Origin: Mogibacterium kristiansenii
Lineage (GTDB): Bacteria > Bacillota > Clostridia > Peptostreptococcales > Anaerovoracaceae
Length of the DNA stretch: 64,000 nt
Assembly: GCF_009695905.1 (NCBI RefSeq)
Contig: NZ_VUNA01000001.1
Coordinates: 1-64,000 of the forward strand
Reading direction: 5' to 3'
The notes beneath the pieces are model-generated. The model saw nothing but the letters and a program-made list of their open reading frames with translations. It searched no databases and was not told where the DNA came from. Position 1 is the first letter of the stretch; the number at the start of each line of letters is the position of its first letter. Shown piece by piece: positions 57,566 to 64,000 of the stretch. The translations under genes were made by a program, and so were the position numbers.

Positions 57566-58321
57566 ATGTACAGTTCAGATGAAATCAACGCTTGTATGAC
57601 AGAAGAAGAATTGTTTAAATTATGGAAAACAAAAGACGTTTATAATGCTGAATATTATGAAGGAAACAAAAAGATTGAATTCACAATAAATCACAAGAAC
57701 GTTTTTATTGCAGATGGGATAATAAATCCTGAAATATGGAATAATAGGTCAAAAGGAAAGCATATACTTTTTGTTCTAAAAGAAGCATATGGTGGCGAAA
57801 ATGATTGGTCTTTGGCTGATGAGGTTAGAGTTCATGCACCGTGGTCCGCGATTTGGCACAGAATTGTGGAATGGACATATGGATTAACCAATACTACAGT
57901 GGAGAGAATTGCCAGATATGAGCCGGGAAAAATATCTTTTGAAAAACCAAATCAGTGGTTAAATGAAATTGCCGTACTAAACATAAAGAAGAGCGGTGGA
58001 GACTCTCAGTCTCATTATGGAGAAATCTCTGCATATGCAGATTATGATAGTAAAGAAATAATAAGACAGATTGAAATTATAAATCCAGATATTATTATAT
58101 GTGGAGCTACATTTGGTGACATCAATAGGATAATGGGAAATCCATGTAAAAAAGGTGAATGCGATAATTGGTTTTATTATTCGGATGCTATAGGAAAAAG
58201 GGAGAGATTATTTATCGACTATTATCATCCAGCAAATCGATATCCAGCATTATTAAATTACTATGGAATAGTCAACATTTATCAGCAGGCATTAATCTCA
58301 AGAAACAATATTTTGTCTTAA
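57566..58321 (+). CDS. Hypothetical protein, possibly uracil-DNA glycosylase-like fold
   Basis: 251 residues from the ATG at 57566 (AGGGGATTTT upstream). Segments KHILFVLKEAYGGENDW, AVLNIKKSGGDSQSHYGEIS and IEIINPDIIICGATFGD recall UDG-superfamily proteins (conserved FVLKE...P, NIKK and INPDIII). The catalytic motifs are not clear, so this is only a resemblance. It stands after the membrane cluster and before the integration module. No role can be assigned. Confidence 0.5.
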   Translation: MYSSDEINACMTEEELFKLWKTKDVYNAEYYEGNKKIEFTINHKNVFIADGIINPEIWNNRSKGKHILFVLKEAYGGENDWSLADEVRVHAPWSAIWHRIVEWTYGLTNTTVERIARYEPGKISFEKPNQWLNEIAVLNIKKSGGDSQSHYGEISAYADYDSKEIIRQIEIINPDIIICGATFGDINRIMGNPCKKGECDNWFYYSDAIGKRERLFIDYYHPANRYPALLNYYGIVNIYQQALISRNNILS

Positions 58322-58413
58322 AATATTTTCTGTAATAAAATCACTAAAAAATCGGAAAACTGCATATTTGGGAACCAAGACCTTTAGAAGAACAAATTCT
58401 GGAGGTTTTGGAT

Positions 58414-58593
58414 ATGCAGGAAATCAGTACTGATGTTGCAAAGAAAATTAAGATGAGCCGGGAGGCTGAGTTGAATATGGAACGATGTGCGGAGTTTATG
58501 GCTCGTATGATTCAAAAGTATGGGAAAAAGATACTCGATGATATTGCGGCGGAGAGCAATGAACAGCCTGAGCAACCGAAACAAGTTGAGTGA
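58414..58593 (+). CDS. Small helical protein before the recombinases (59 residues)
   Basis: The ATG at 58414 lies 8 bases after GGAGG. MQEISTDVAKKIKMSREAEL and MERCAEFMARMIQKYGKKIL are amphipathic helices. The C-terminal codons (EQPEQPKQVE) contain the recombinase arm motif TGAGCAACCGAA (58569-58580). Its location just upstream of the serine recombinases makes it a candidate recombination directionality factor, without direct evidence. Confidence 0.6.
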   Translation: MQEISTDVAKKIKMSREAELNMERCAEFMARMIQKYGKKILDDIAAESNEQPEQPKQVE

Positions 58594-58601
58594 TGGATAG
58601 C

Positions 58602-58640
58602 GTTGGTTACTAAATAGTAAGTAATCAGCGCTTATTTTAT
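58602..58640 (+). terminator. Terminator before the recombinase promoter
   Basis: AGCG-TTGGTTACT / AGTAA-AATCAGCGCT stem (one bulge) with an AAAT loop followed by TTATTTTAT. Confidence 0.6.
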
Positions 58641-58641
58641 A

Positions 58642-58670
58642 TTGACAAATTCGTACTTTGGAGTTATTAT
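58642..58670 (+). promoter_or_regulatory. Promoter of the recombinase operon
   Basis: TTGACA (58642-58647), 17-bp spacer, TATTAT (58665-58670). The arm motif TGAGCAACCGAA lies at 58569-58580 (upstream) and 58700-58711 (between the start point and the GTG at 58725). Binding of the recombinases there would repress or modulate their own synthesis. Confidence 0.8.
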
Positions 58671-58724
58671 TTAATCCTAACAGTAATACGAACAACCAAT
58701 GAGCAACCGAAAAGAGATGATAAA

Positions 58725-60665
58725 GTGGCAAAGAAAAAATGTTATATATACACAAGAGTGTCTACGGCGGCTCAGATAGAGGGGTACAGCCTAGAAGCTC
58801 AACAGGAAAAGCTTCATCAATATGCAGAATATAAAGGCTTAAAAATTGTTGGTGAATATTGTGATGCAGGTAAATCTGGAAAGAGTATTAAGGGAAGACC
58901 TTCATTCATGAAAATGCTTGATGATATTTCCAGTGAGAAGGATGACATCTCATATGTCTTAGTATTTAAGCTTTCGAGATTTGGAAGAAATGCAGCGGAT
59001 ATCTTGAAATCATTACAACTTCTCACAGATTATGATGTGGATTTGGTTTGCGTAGAGGATGCAATAGACAGTTCTACTCAGGGCGGAAGACTTACTTTGG
59101 CAATATTATCTGCAGTGGCTGAAATTGAGCGTGAAAATATCAATGTTCAATTTATGGCAGGTAGAATGCAGAAGGTGCTTGATGGCGGATGGCCAGGTGG
59201 ACCAGTTCCTTTTGGGTATCAAAAAGATAATCAAGAACTCTTCATCAATGAGGAAGAGGCAAGGATTGTAAAGCTGATTTATGACATGTATTTGCAGGAT
59301 GATATGAAGGCCAATGCAGTTGTTAGATGGCTGAATGATAATGGTTATCGGAGAACGGTCAAAGGACAAGAAAAAGCTTTTACATCAGATTTTGTAAAGG
59401 GTATTTTAAAGAATCCATTTTACTGTGGCAAATTGATGTTTAATCGTAGAACTAATTTGAAAGGACCGAACATAAAGCCAAAAGAACCTATATGTGTTGA
59501 GGGTAAGCATGAGGCGATAGTCTCAGAAGAACAGTGGCAATTGGTTCAGGAGAAAAGAGAAGAATTATCATCTTGGGGAGAAAAAACAGAAGATCTTGAT
59601 AGAATTAGCCTGTTATGTGGTTTAGCTAAATGCCCTGCCTGTGGAGGTGGTCTTGTTCATATGAAGAATAAGAGCATTAACAAGAACAAAGGGGGCTATT
59701 ATAAGACACTTCATTATTATTCCTGCAGAAATTATAGGAAAGCAGAAGGAAGAACTTGTTCCTTCAAACATACCTATAATCAAGAAAAAGTCGATAGTGC
59801 AATTTATGAGATCGTAAGCAATTTGCATACTATGCCTCAGTTTAGAGAAGCAGTGGATGCTTCAGTTGGAGATAAGCCTACACTGGAAAGCTATGAAGCA
59901 GAAATGAAGGAATTGAGAAAGCAATTACACTTTCAGGAACATTTGAAATACAAGCTTGGAAATGAATTGGATGCTCTCGATATCCTAGCTGATGATTACG
60001 ACCTGCAGTATGAGACTATGCAGACAAAAATCGATGAGACTTACGATCAGATAGAAGAAATTGAACATAAGATTAGCAAGTGTAAGAAAAAGATGGCTGC
60101 TCTTAAGAAGGGTATTCAGGGAACGGAAAACGTAAAAATGCTTCTTCAAACTTTTCCTAGACTATATCAAGAAATGGATTGTTTTGAAAGAAGAGAAATG
60201 TATCGTCTGTTCATAAACAGAATTGATTTGTACCCAGAGAATCGCCCTGATGGTAAGGTTGTAAAGAGCATCACTTTTAGATTCCCGGTATTTTATGGCG
60301 ATGATGATGAAATATCAGCATTTGTAGATAAGGCAACTGCTGGTGAAACTCCGGATGATGAAATCTTTTTCACGATTGATTGCGGAGAACTTCAACCTAC
60401 TGTTGCAGAAGCAAAAGCCACATACGCACAGCTGAGAGCATATGTATTGGAGAATACAGGTCTTAAGGTTTCATCTTTATACATTGCACAGATAAAGCGT
60501 AAATATGGAATTGATGTTGGAGAAGCATTCAATAAACCAGCTGATCCCAAAAAGCACGTTCCCAAATGTCCGAAAGAAAAAGAACTGGCTATTATTGATG
60601 CGCTTAAGGCGTTTAGAATGTTGGAAGATACAGTAGAGTATAGAGAGGAGGCAGCAGATGAGTAA
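58725..60665 (+). CDS. Large serine recombinase 1
   Basis: 646 residues, GTG start. The resolvase domain has YIYTRVSTAAQIEGYSLEAQ with the catalytic Ser, VLVFKLSRFGRNAADILKSL, and AEIERENINVQFMAGRM. The recombinase domain follows, then a zinc ribbon (CPACGGGL, then SCRNYRKAEGRTC) and a coiled coil at about 385-470. The C-terminal 100 residues form an extra domain (KATYAQLRAYVLENTGLKVS, then CPKEKELAI) not found in most serine integrases. I recall a similar tail on methyltransferases at phage or element insertion sites. It overlaps the second recombinase by 8 bp. Confidence 0.93.
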   Translation: MAKKKCYIYTRVSTAAQIEGYSLEAQQEKLHQYAEYKGLKIVGEYCDAGKSGKSIKGRPSFMKMLDDISSEKDDISYVLVFKLSRFGRNAADILKSLQLLTDYDVDLVCVEDAIDSSTQGGRLTLAILSAVAEIERENINVQFMAGRMQKVLDGGWPGGPVPFGYQKDNQELFINEEEARIVKLIYDMYLQDDMKANAVVRWLNDNGYRRTVKGQEKAFTSDFVKGILKNPFYCGKLMFNRRTNLKGPNIKPKEPICVEGKHEAIVSEEQWQLVQEKREELSSWGEKTEDLDRISLLCGLAKCPACGGGLVHMKNKSINKNKGGYYKTLHYYSCRNYRKAEGRTCSFKHTYNQEKVDSAIYEIVSNLHTMPQFREAVDASVGDKPTLESYEAEMKELRKQLHFQEHLKYKLGNELDALDILADDYDLQYETMQTKIDETYDQIEEIEHKISKCKKKMAALKKGIQGTENVKMLLQTFPRLYQEMDCFERREMYRLFINRIDLYPENRPDGKVVKSITFRFPVFYGDDDEISAFVDKATAGETPDDEIFFTIDCGELQPTVAEAKATYAQLRAYVLENTGLKVSSLYIAQIKRKYGIDVGEAFNKPADPKKHVPKCPKEKELAIIDALKAFRMLEDTVEYREEAADE

Positions 60666-62361
60666 GAAAAAACAGAAATGTTATATTTATATGAGAGTAT
60701 CTACTGCCATGCAGGTAGAAGGATATAGTCTGGAAGCTCAGAAGGAAAGGCTAAATAAGTTTGCAGACTTTCAAAATCTAGAAGTAGTTAGAGAATACTG
60801 TGATGCAGGTAAATCTGGTAAGAATATTACAGGAAGACCTGAATTTGCACAGATGCTTCAAGATGTTGCTGATGATCGAGATGGTGTGGATTACATATTA
60901 GTGTTTAAACTTTCTCGATTTGGCAGGAATGCGGCAGATGTACTTAACTCTCTTCAGTATATACAAGATTTTGGTGTAAACCTCATCTGTGTGGAAGACG
61001 GCATTGATTCATCAAAGGATTCCGGTAAGCTTACTATCACAGTTTTATCTGCGGTTGCCGAAATAGAAAGAGAGAACATTCTTGTTCAGACTATGGAAGG
61101 ACGTAAGCAGAAAGCAAGAGAGGGCAAATGGAATGGTGGTCAGGCTCCGTTTGGATATGAGCTTGATACAGAGAACAGTACTTTAATTGTTGTTCCTGAA
61201 GAGGCTGAGATTGTAAGGATTATTTTTGATAAGTTTGTTCATTCTGATATGGGAGCTGATTCTATTGCAAATTATCTCAATCAGCATGGGTACTCTAAAA
61301 AGAGAGTGAGAGAGCATGAGGTCAGCCACTTTGCAAGAGGACTAATCAGAGGTATTCTTGATAATCCTGTATATATTGGAAAGATTGCTTACGGTAAGAG
61401 TGCAACTGAAAAGGTGAAGGGAACCAGAGACCAGTATCGAAGAGTTGTTCAGGATGATTATTTGATTGCTGATGGTAACCACGAAGCCATTATCGATAAC
61501 GACACTTGGGAAGCTGCTCAGAAGAAGAGGAAAGAGACTGGTGTTAAGTGGAATAAGACTCATAGCCTTGAACATGAACATATTCTTTCGGGATTACTTA
61601 AGTGTCCTATCTGTGGAACAGGAATGGCTGGTACAGTAAGAAGGCGAAAAAATAAGAAGACTGGTGATTATAAGGATGACTTCTATTATAGATGTTTGCA
61701 TCGAAAGAAGATAGACGAAGAGCATTTCTGTAATTTTAGGCTATCGCTTAACCAGGACGAGATTAACAAAGCTGTTGAAGAAGTAATACTGAGGATGACA
61801 AGCAGCCCTGGATACAGTGAAGCAATAGCAAAGAAGCTTGGCGAAAAGGTGGATGTAAGTGCTCTTGAAAATGAGAAGGAACAATACAGAGCACAACTTC
61901 GTCAGGCTATTGGTGCAAAGAATAAGCTTACTGCAATGCTCGATAAGCTGGATGTAGAAGACAAGCACTATGATAGAAAGTATCAGGACATGCAGGACAG
62001 ATTGGATAATCTGTATGATAAGATTTCAGAGATTGAGGATGCTATTGCCGATATCGAAGAAAAGATTGCAGGTGTATATGGTGAACAGGTTACTGCAGAA
62101 TATTTGTACCAGGTATTAAAGAACTTTGATAAAATTTATTATGAAATGACGGATCTCGAAAAGAAGGAGTTCATGAGAAATTTCATTGATGCAATTGAAA
62201 TCCTTCCGGAGAGAACGGAAAGCGGACGCATCTTAAAGCATATTGATTTAAGGTTTCCGATATATTATGAAGGTAGTGAGGGTGATCAAATTCGGTTGCT
62301 CAATGAACTGAACGTCGAGACATGCTGTCTCCTGCGAAAGCGAGACGAAGTCGACGCTTGA
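60658..62361 (+). CDS. Large serine recombinase 2, C-terminus supplied by the chromosome
   Basis: 567 residues. The N-terminal domain is like its neighbour's: YIYMRVSTAMQVEGYSLEAQ with the catalytic Ser, DYILVFKLSRFGRNAADVLN, AEIERENILVQTMEGRK. Zinc ribbon CPICGTGM and coiled coil (DKHYDRKYQDMQDRLDNLYD) follow. The attR core GAGAC lies in codons 554-555. The last 12 residues (CCLLRKRDEVDA) are the original rlmD tail. In the circular phage the gene would run on to VCLLSNRKADSHIRL... and be about 589 residues. The pair of overlapping recombinases resembles CcrA/CcrB of staphylococcal cassettes; both may be needed for integration and excision. Confidence 0.92.
   Translation: MSKKKQKCYIYMRVSTAMQVEGYSLEAQKERLNKFADFQNLEVVREYCDAGKSGKNITGRPEFAQMLQDVADDRDGVDYILVFKLSRFGRNAADVLNSLQYIQDFGVNLICVEDGIDSSKDSGKLTITVLSAVAEIERENILVQTMEGRKQKAREGKWNGGQAPFGYELDTENSTLIVVPEEAEIVRIIFDKFVHSDMGADSIANYLNQHGYSKKRVREHEVSHFARGLIRGILDNPVYIGKIAYGKSATEKVKGTRDQYRRVVQDDYLIADGNHEAIIDNDTWEAAQKKRKETGVKWNKTHSLEHEHILSGLLKCPICGTGMAGTVRRRKNKKTGDYKDDFYYRCLHRKKIDEEHFCNFRLSLNQDEINKAVEEVILRMTSSPGYSEAIAKKLGEKVDVSALENEKEQYRAQLRQAIGAKNKLTAMLDKLDVEDKHYDRKYQDMQDRLDNLYDKISEIEDAIADIEEKIAGVYGEQVTAEYLYQVLKNFDKIYYEMTDLEKKEFMRNFIDAIEILPERTESGRILKHIDLRFPIYYEGSEGDQIRLLNELNVETCCLLRKRDEVDA
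62291..62321 (+). other. attR: left attP arm (inverted) and recombination core
   Basis: Arm TTCGGTTGCTCA (62291-62302), 14 bases, then GAGAC (62317-62321), followed by the chromosomal rlmD 3' end. The frame at the core (GTC GAG ACA, Val-Glu-Thr) is the same as at attL (GTG GAG ACG). Confidence 0.8.
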
Positions 62362-62460
62362 GCAGCTGAGACGCAGTCCGCAAGGGACGCCCAAGAAGCC
62401 GAGCCGGAGGCGAAGGGTGATTGGCCGCGGCCTACTGCGACATGCTGTCTCCTGCGAAAG
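62319..62460 (+). repeat. Two 22-bp copies of the rlmD tail sequence, 120 bp apart
   Basis: The 22 bases at 62319-62340 and 62439-62460 are identical, starting GACATGCTGTC. The first copy continues as the rlmD end (stop at 62359-62361). The second is followed at once by ATATAG, which in the same frame would give Arg-Lys-Ile-stop. The intervening 98 bp are GC-rich (about 65%), unlike the prophage. It is most likely a remnant of an earlier insertion at the same site. Confidence 0.75.
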
Positions 62461-62461
62461 A

Positions 62462-62513
62462 TATAGCTCCGATGAAAGCGAGCGTTAGCGAAGCTTGAAT
62501 CGATAGAGCTATA
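62462..62513. repeat. Inverted repeat after the second att-like copy
   Basis: TATAGCTC (62462-62469) pairs with GAGCTATA (62506-62513). The interior holds CGAT...ATCG and AAGC...GCTT pairs. No T-run follows. It may be part of the original rlmD 3' region. Confidence 0.5.
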
Positions 62514-62547
62514 CGTTGCCAGAGAGACCCGATGACGGCGAGCGACA

Positions 62548-62599
62548 GGCTTCGGAGTATTGATGTATGAGTCATCGATACTTCGGAGCCCTTGTTTTT
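62548..62599 (+). terminator. Strong chromosomal terminator
   Basis: 18-bp stem (three G-U pairs) starting GGCTTCGGAG and ending CTTCGGAGCC, 7-base loop, then CTTGTTTTTA. It would be the natural end of the rlmD transcript and now ends that of the recombinases. The rest of the 62362-62773 gap has no gene. Confidence 0.9.
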
Positions 62600-62773
62600 A
62601 TGTTTTGCCACTGGATTACTGTAATTTGACGTGCTTCCTGTGATATACTTTACTCTATATAAATGTCCTTTGCTTTTTCTGTGATTGCTGATTGATGAAT
62701 AGATCTTTGTCGAGTACGTGTGCTACTATGCTTTTAACCGAGTTACAAATCGGAATTTGCCGATATATCGAAT

Positions 62774-63502
62774 ATGAAAGACCTAATTATGTTGAATTCA
62801 AAAAAAGAAGAAAAGTGCAATGAAGAATGTATTGTATGTGAAGCTCCGCTTGTTTATCTTGAGAAAGATGAACTGATGGAATGTGTGCTTTGTCATAAAA
62901 AAGAATTCAGTAAAACCCGATGTCAGAATGGACATTACGTGTGTAATGATTGTCACACAAAGGGAATGGATGTCATTATCTCCATGTGCTTGAAGGAACC
63001 GTCTCAAAATCCAATTGAAATCATTCGGACCATGATGAATGCTTCATTTTGTCATATGCATGGACCGGAGCATCATGTTATGGTTGGGGCAGCGTTGCTC
63101 ACTGCGTATAAAAATGCCGGTGGAAATATAGAACTTAAGGATGCCCTGATTGAAATGATGCATAGAGGAAAAGCTGTTCCGGGTGGAGCATGTGGATTCT
63201 GGGGAGCATGTGGAGCCGGAATCAGTGCCGGTATGTTTGTATCAATTATCTCCGGTTCTACTCCGTTGTCTACAGAATCATGGGGACTTGCAAACAAAAT
63301 GACATCGAAAGCGCTTGACGCAATCGGATCGATTGGTGGACCGCGATGTTGTAAACGGGATTCGTATCTGTCTATTCTAGTTGCAATTGAGTATGTAAAA
63401 GAACATTTTGGTATCGAAATGGACGCATCAGATATTCAATGTAGTCATTATAAACAAAACAACCAATGCATCGGAAACCGGTGTCCGTTTCGTAATATGT
63501 AA
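62774..63502 (+). CDS. DUF5714 cysteine-rich protein
   Basis: 242 residues. Many cysteines: CNEECIVCEAPL, ECVLCHKKEF, CQNGHYVCNDCH at the N-terminus (likely metal clusters). Then FCHMHGPEHHVMVGAALLTA, VPGGACGFWGACGAGISAGM, GPRCCKRDSYLS and a C-terminal CSHYKQNNQCIGNRCPF. This is the DUF5714 pattern, frequent in Clostridia and methanogens near redox or methylamine/corrinoid genes; function not known. The ribosome site is weak; an internal ATG at 62789 is an alternative. Lower GC than the left flank. Confidence 0.85.
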   Translation: MKDLIMLNSKKEEKCNEECIVCEAPLVYLEKDELMECVLCHKKEFSKTRCQNGHYVCNDCHTKGMDVIISMCLKEPSQNPIEIIRTMMNASFCHMHGPEHHVMVGAALLTAYKNAGGNIELKDALIEMMHRGKAVPGGACGFWGACGAGISAGMFVSIISGSTPLSTESWGLANKMTSKALDAIGSIGGPRCCKRDSYLSILVAIEYVKEHFGIEMDASDIQCSHYKQNNQCIGNRCPFRNM

Positions 63503-63514
63503 ATCGGAGACCCG

Positions 63515-63604
63515 CTATGAAAAGTCAAGTATAAAATAAGCAAAAATTTGAATTTCCTTATCAGTGTGGTTGTGTTTGGCAATATCAATGCCGACATAAA
63601 TCAT
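63515..63604 (-). pseudogene. IS110-family transposase start, remnant
   Basis: On the minus strand GGAGGTATAACCTC precedes MIYVGIDIAKHNH, the exact start of IS110-type transposases (MIYVGIDIAK with the first catalytic Asp). After 13 residues similarity ends; the frame stops after 29 residues. The upstream part (63605-63680) looks like the IS left end. The rest of the element is gone. Confidence 0.7.
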
Positions 63605-63713
63605 GAGGTTATACCTCCCTTTCTAATGATTGCTGCTTGACAGTCTCCTTCAAATTCGCTATAATAATAATCGCAAAATTTTAGTGGACTTTTCCGGATT
63701 CTGTCATCTTTTT

Positions 63714-63751
63714 GCCACACAGCTATCTTGTGATAGTTGTGTGGCTTTTTT
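63714..63751 (+). terminator. Terminator
   Basis: 14-bp stem GCCACACAGCTATC / GATAGTTGTGTGGC (one G-U), TTGT loop, six T. It follows the DUF5714 gene and IS remnant. Confidence 0.9.
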
Positions 63752-63798
63752 GTTGCCTGTATCTCGGAAGTATTAGCAGAATGGAGGACTATATCTGT

Positions 63799-64000
63799 AT
63801 GGAGAAAATTTTTTTGTCTCTTACCAAGACGCGCCGTAGTGTACGGGCTTATAAATCGGAACCTGTCCCTTCCAAGGCTATGGACGCTGTACTGGAAGCA
63901 GGGACTTACGCTCCTACCGGCGAAGGACATCAATCTCCAACCATCATTGCAATTACAGACCCCAAATATAGGCGGGCGATTGCATTGGGCTATCCGGCTC
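63799..64000 (+). CDS. Nitroreductase-family protein, N-terminal part (runs off the window)
   Basis: 67 residues visible. MEKIFLSLTKTRRSVRAYKS then EPVPSKAMDAVLEAGTYAPT is the FMN-binding start of nitroreductases (RRSVRxY and AGxxAPTG). The start at 63799 is chosen because GGAGG lies 11 bases upstream; an in-frame ATG at 63781 lacks a ribosome site. The gene is cut by the window edge, not broken. Confidence 0.85.
   Translation, partial: MEKIFLSLTKTRRSVRAYKSEPVPSKAMDAVLEAGTYAPTGEGHQSPTIIAITDPKYRRAIALGYPA

Larger units (their letters stand above)
58569..58714 (+). repeat. Two recombinase arm-type sites flanking the recombinase promoter
   Basis: TGAGCAACCGAAA at 58569-58581 and TGAGCAACCGAAAAG at 58700-58714. 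The latter matches the attL arm (7642-7656) at all 15 positions. An inverted 12-bp copy is at 62291-62302 next to attR. Confidence 0.8.

Noticed and set aside
63601-63933. 110-codon minus-strand frame at the right end
   Set aside because: It crosses a strong terminator and lies antisense to the nitroreductase start; no ribosome site or domain.

Overview
The window is a Firmicutes chromosome segment, most likely Clostridia (Lachnospiraceae-like, tentative). The evidence is AGGAGG-type ribosome sites, the ruvC-ruvA-ruvB-queA-tgt-rlmD run, and the protein families present. It carries a complete siphovirus-type prophage of about 54.7 kb inserted in the 3' end of rlmD.

Left chromosomal flank (1-7.6 kb): GC-rich DNA with a truncated argR (arginine repressor), a PD-(D/E)XK-like hypothetical gene, five 86-bp tandem hairpin repeats, then the co-directional recombination and tRNA/rRNA modification genes ruvC, ruvA, ruvB, queA, tgt and rlmD.

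Prophage (about 7,628-62,320): (i) a SymE-like protein, a small membrane protein and ParA/ParB, suggesting the phage can persist as a plasmid; (ii) an AT-rich defence island with a CGNR-type zinc-finger protein, a NACHT NTPase, an Xre regulator, two NgoFVII/PLD-like proteins around a Z1 helicase-like protein, a cytosine-5 DNA methyltransferase and a controller-like Xre protein; (iii) a replication module of DNA polymerase A, DUF2815, DUF2800 and others on the minus strand, diverging from a D5/P4-type primase-helicase across an iteron-like, origin-like spacer, followed by VRR-NUC, an SNF2 helicase and a late regulator; (iv) HNH nuclease, a possible cos region, terminase, portal, ClpP-like protease, HK97 capsid, connectors, tail genes with a -1 frameshift signal, tape measure, receptor-binding genes, holin and a two-domain endolysin; (v) an AT-rich accessory cluster with a small HTH protein, a voltage-gated K+ channel, a DUF4236 membrane protein, a 1,483-residue protein with one degenerate and four intact AAA+ modules, and two further membrane proteins; (vi) two overlapping large serine recombinases.

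Integration: the recombination core (GAGAC) lies inside coding sequence at both ends and in the same frame (Val-Glu-Thr). Joining the two ends rebuilds an attP with 12-bp inverted arms (TTCGGTTGCTCA / TGAGCAACCGAA). Integration therefore swaps the C-termini of rlmD and of the second recombinase. The arm motif also occurs on both sides of the recombinase promoter, suggesting autoregulation.

Right flank (62.3-64 kb): a second copy of the rlmD 3' tail sequence 120 bp further on, a strong terminator, a DUF5714 gene, a degraded IS110 transposase start, and the start of a nitroreductase-like gene cut by the window edge. The strongest candidates for something undescribed are the K+ channel/DUF4236/multi-AAA+ cluster, the NACHT plus two-PLD/Z1/methyltransferase island, and the C-terminus-swapping integration with recombinase sites at its own promoter.
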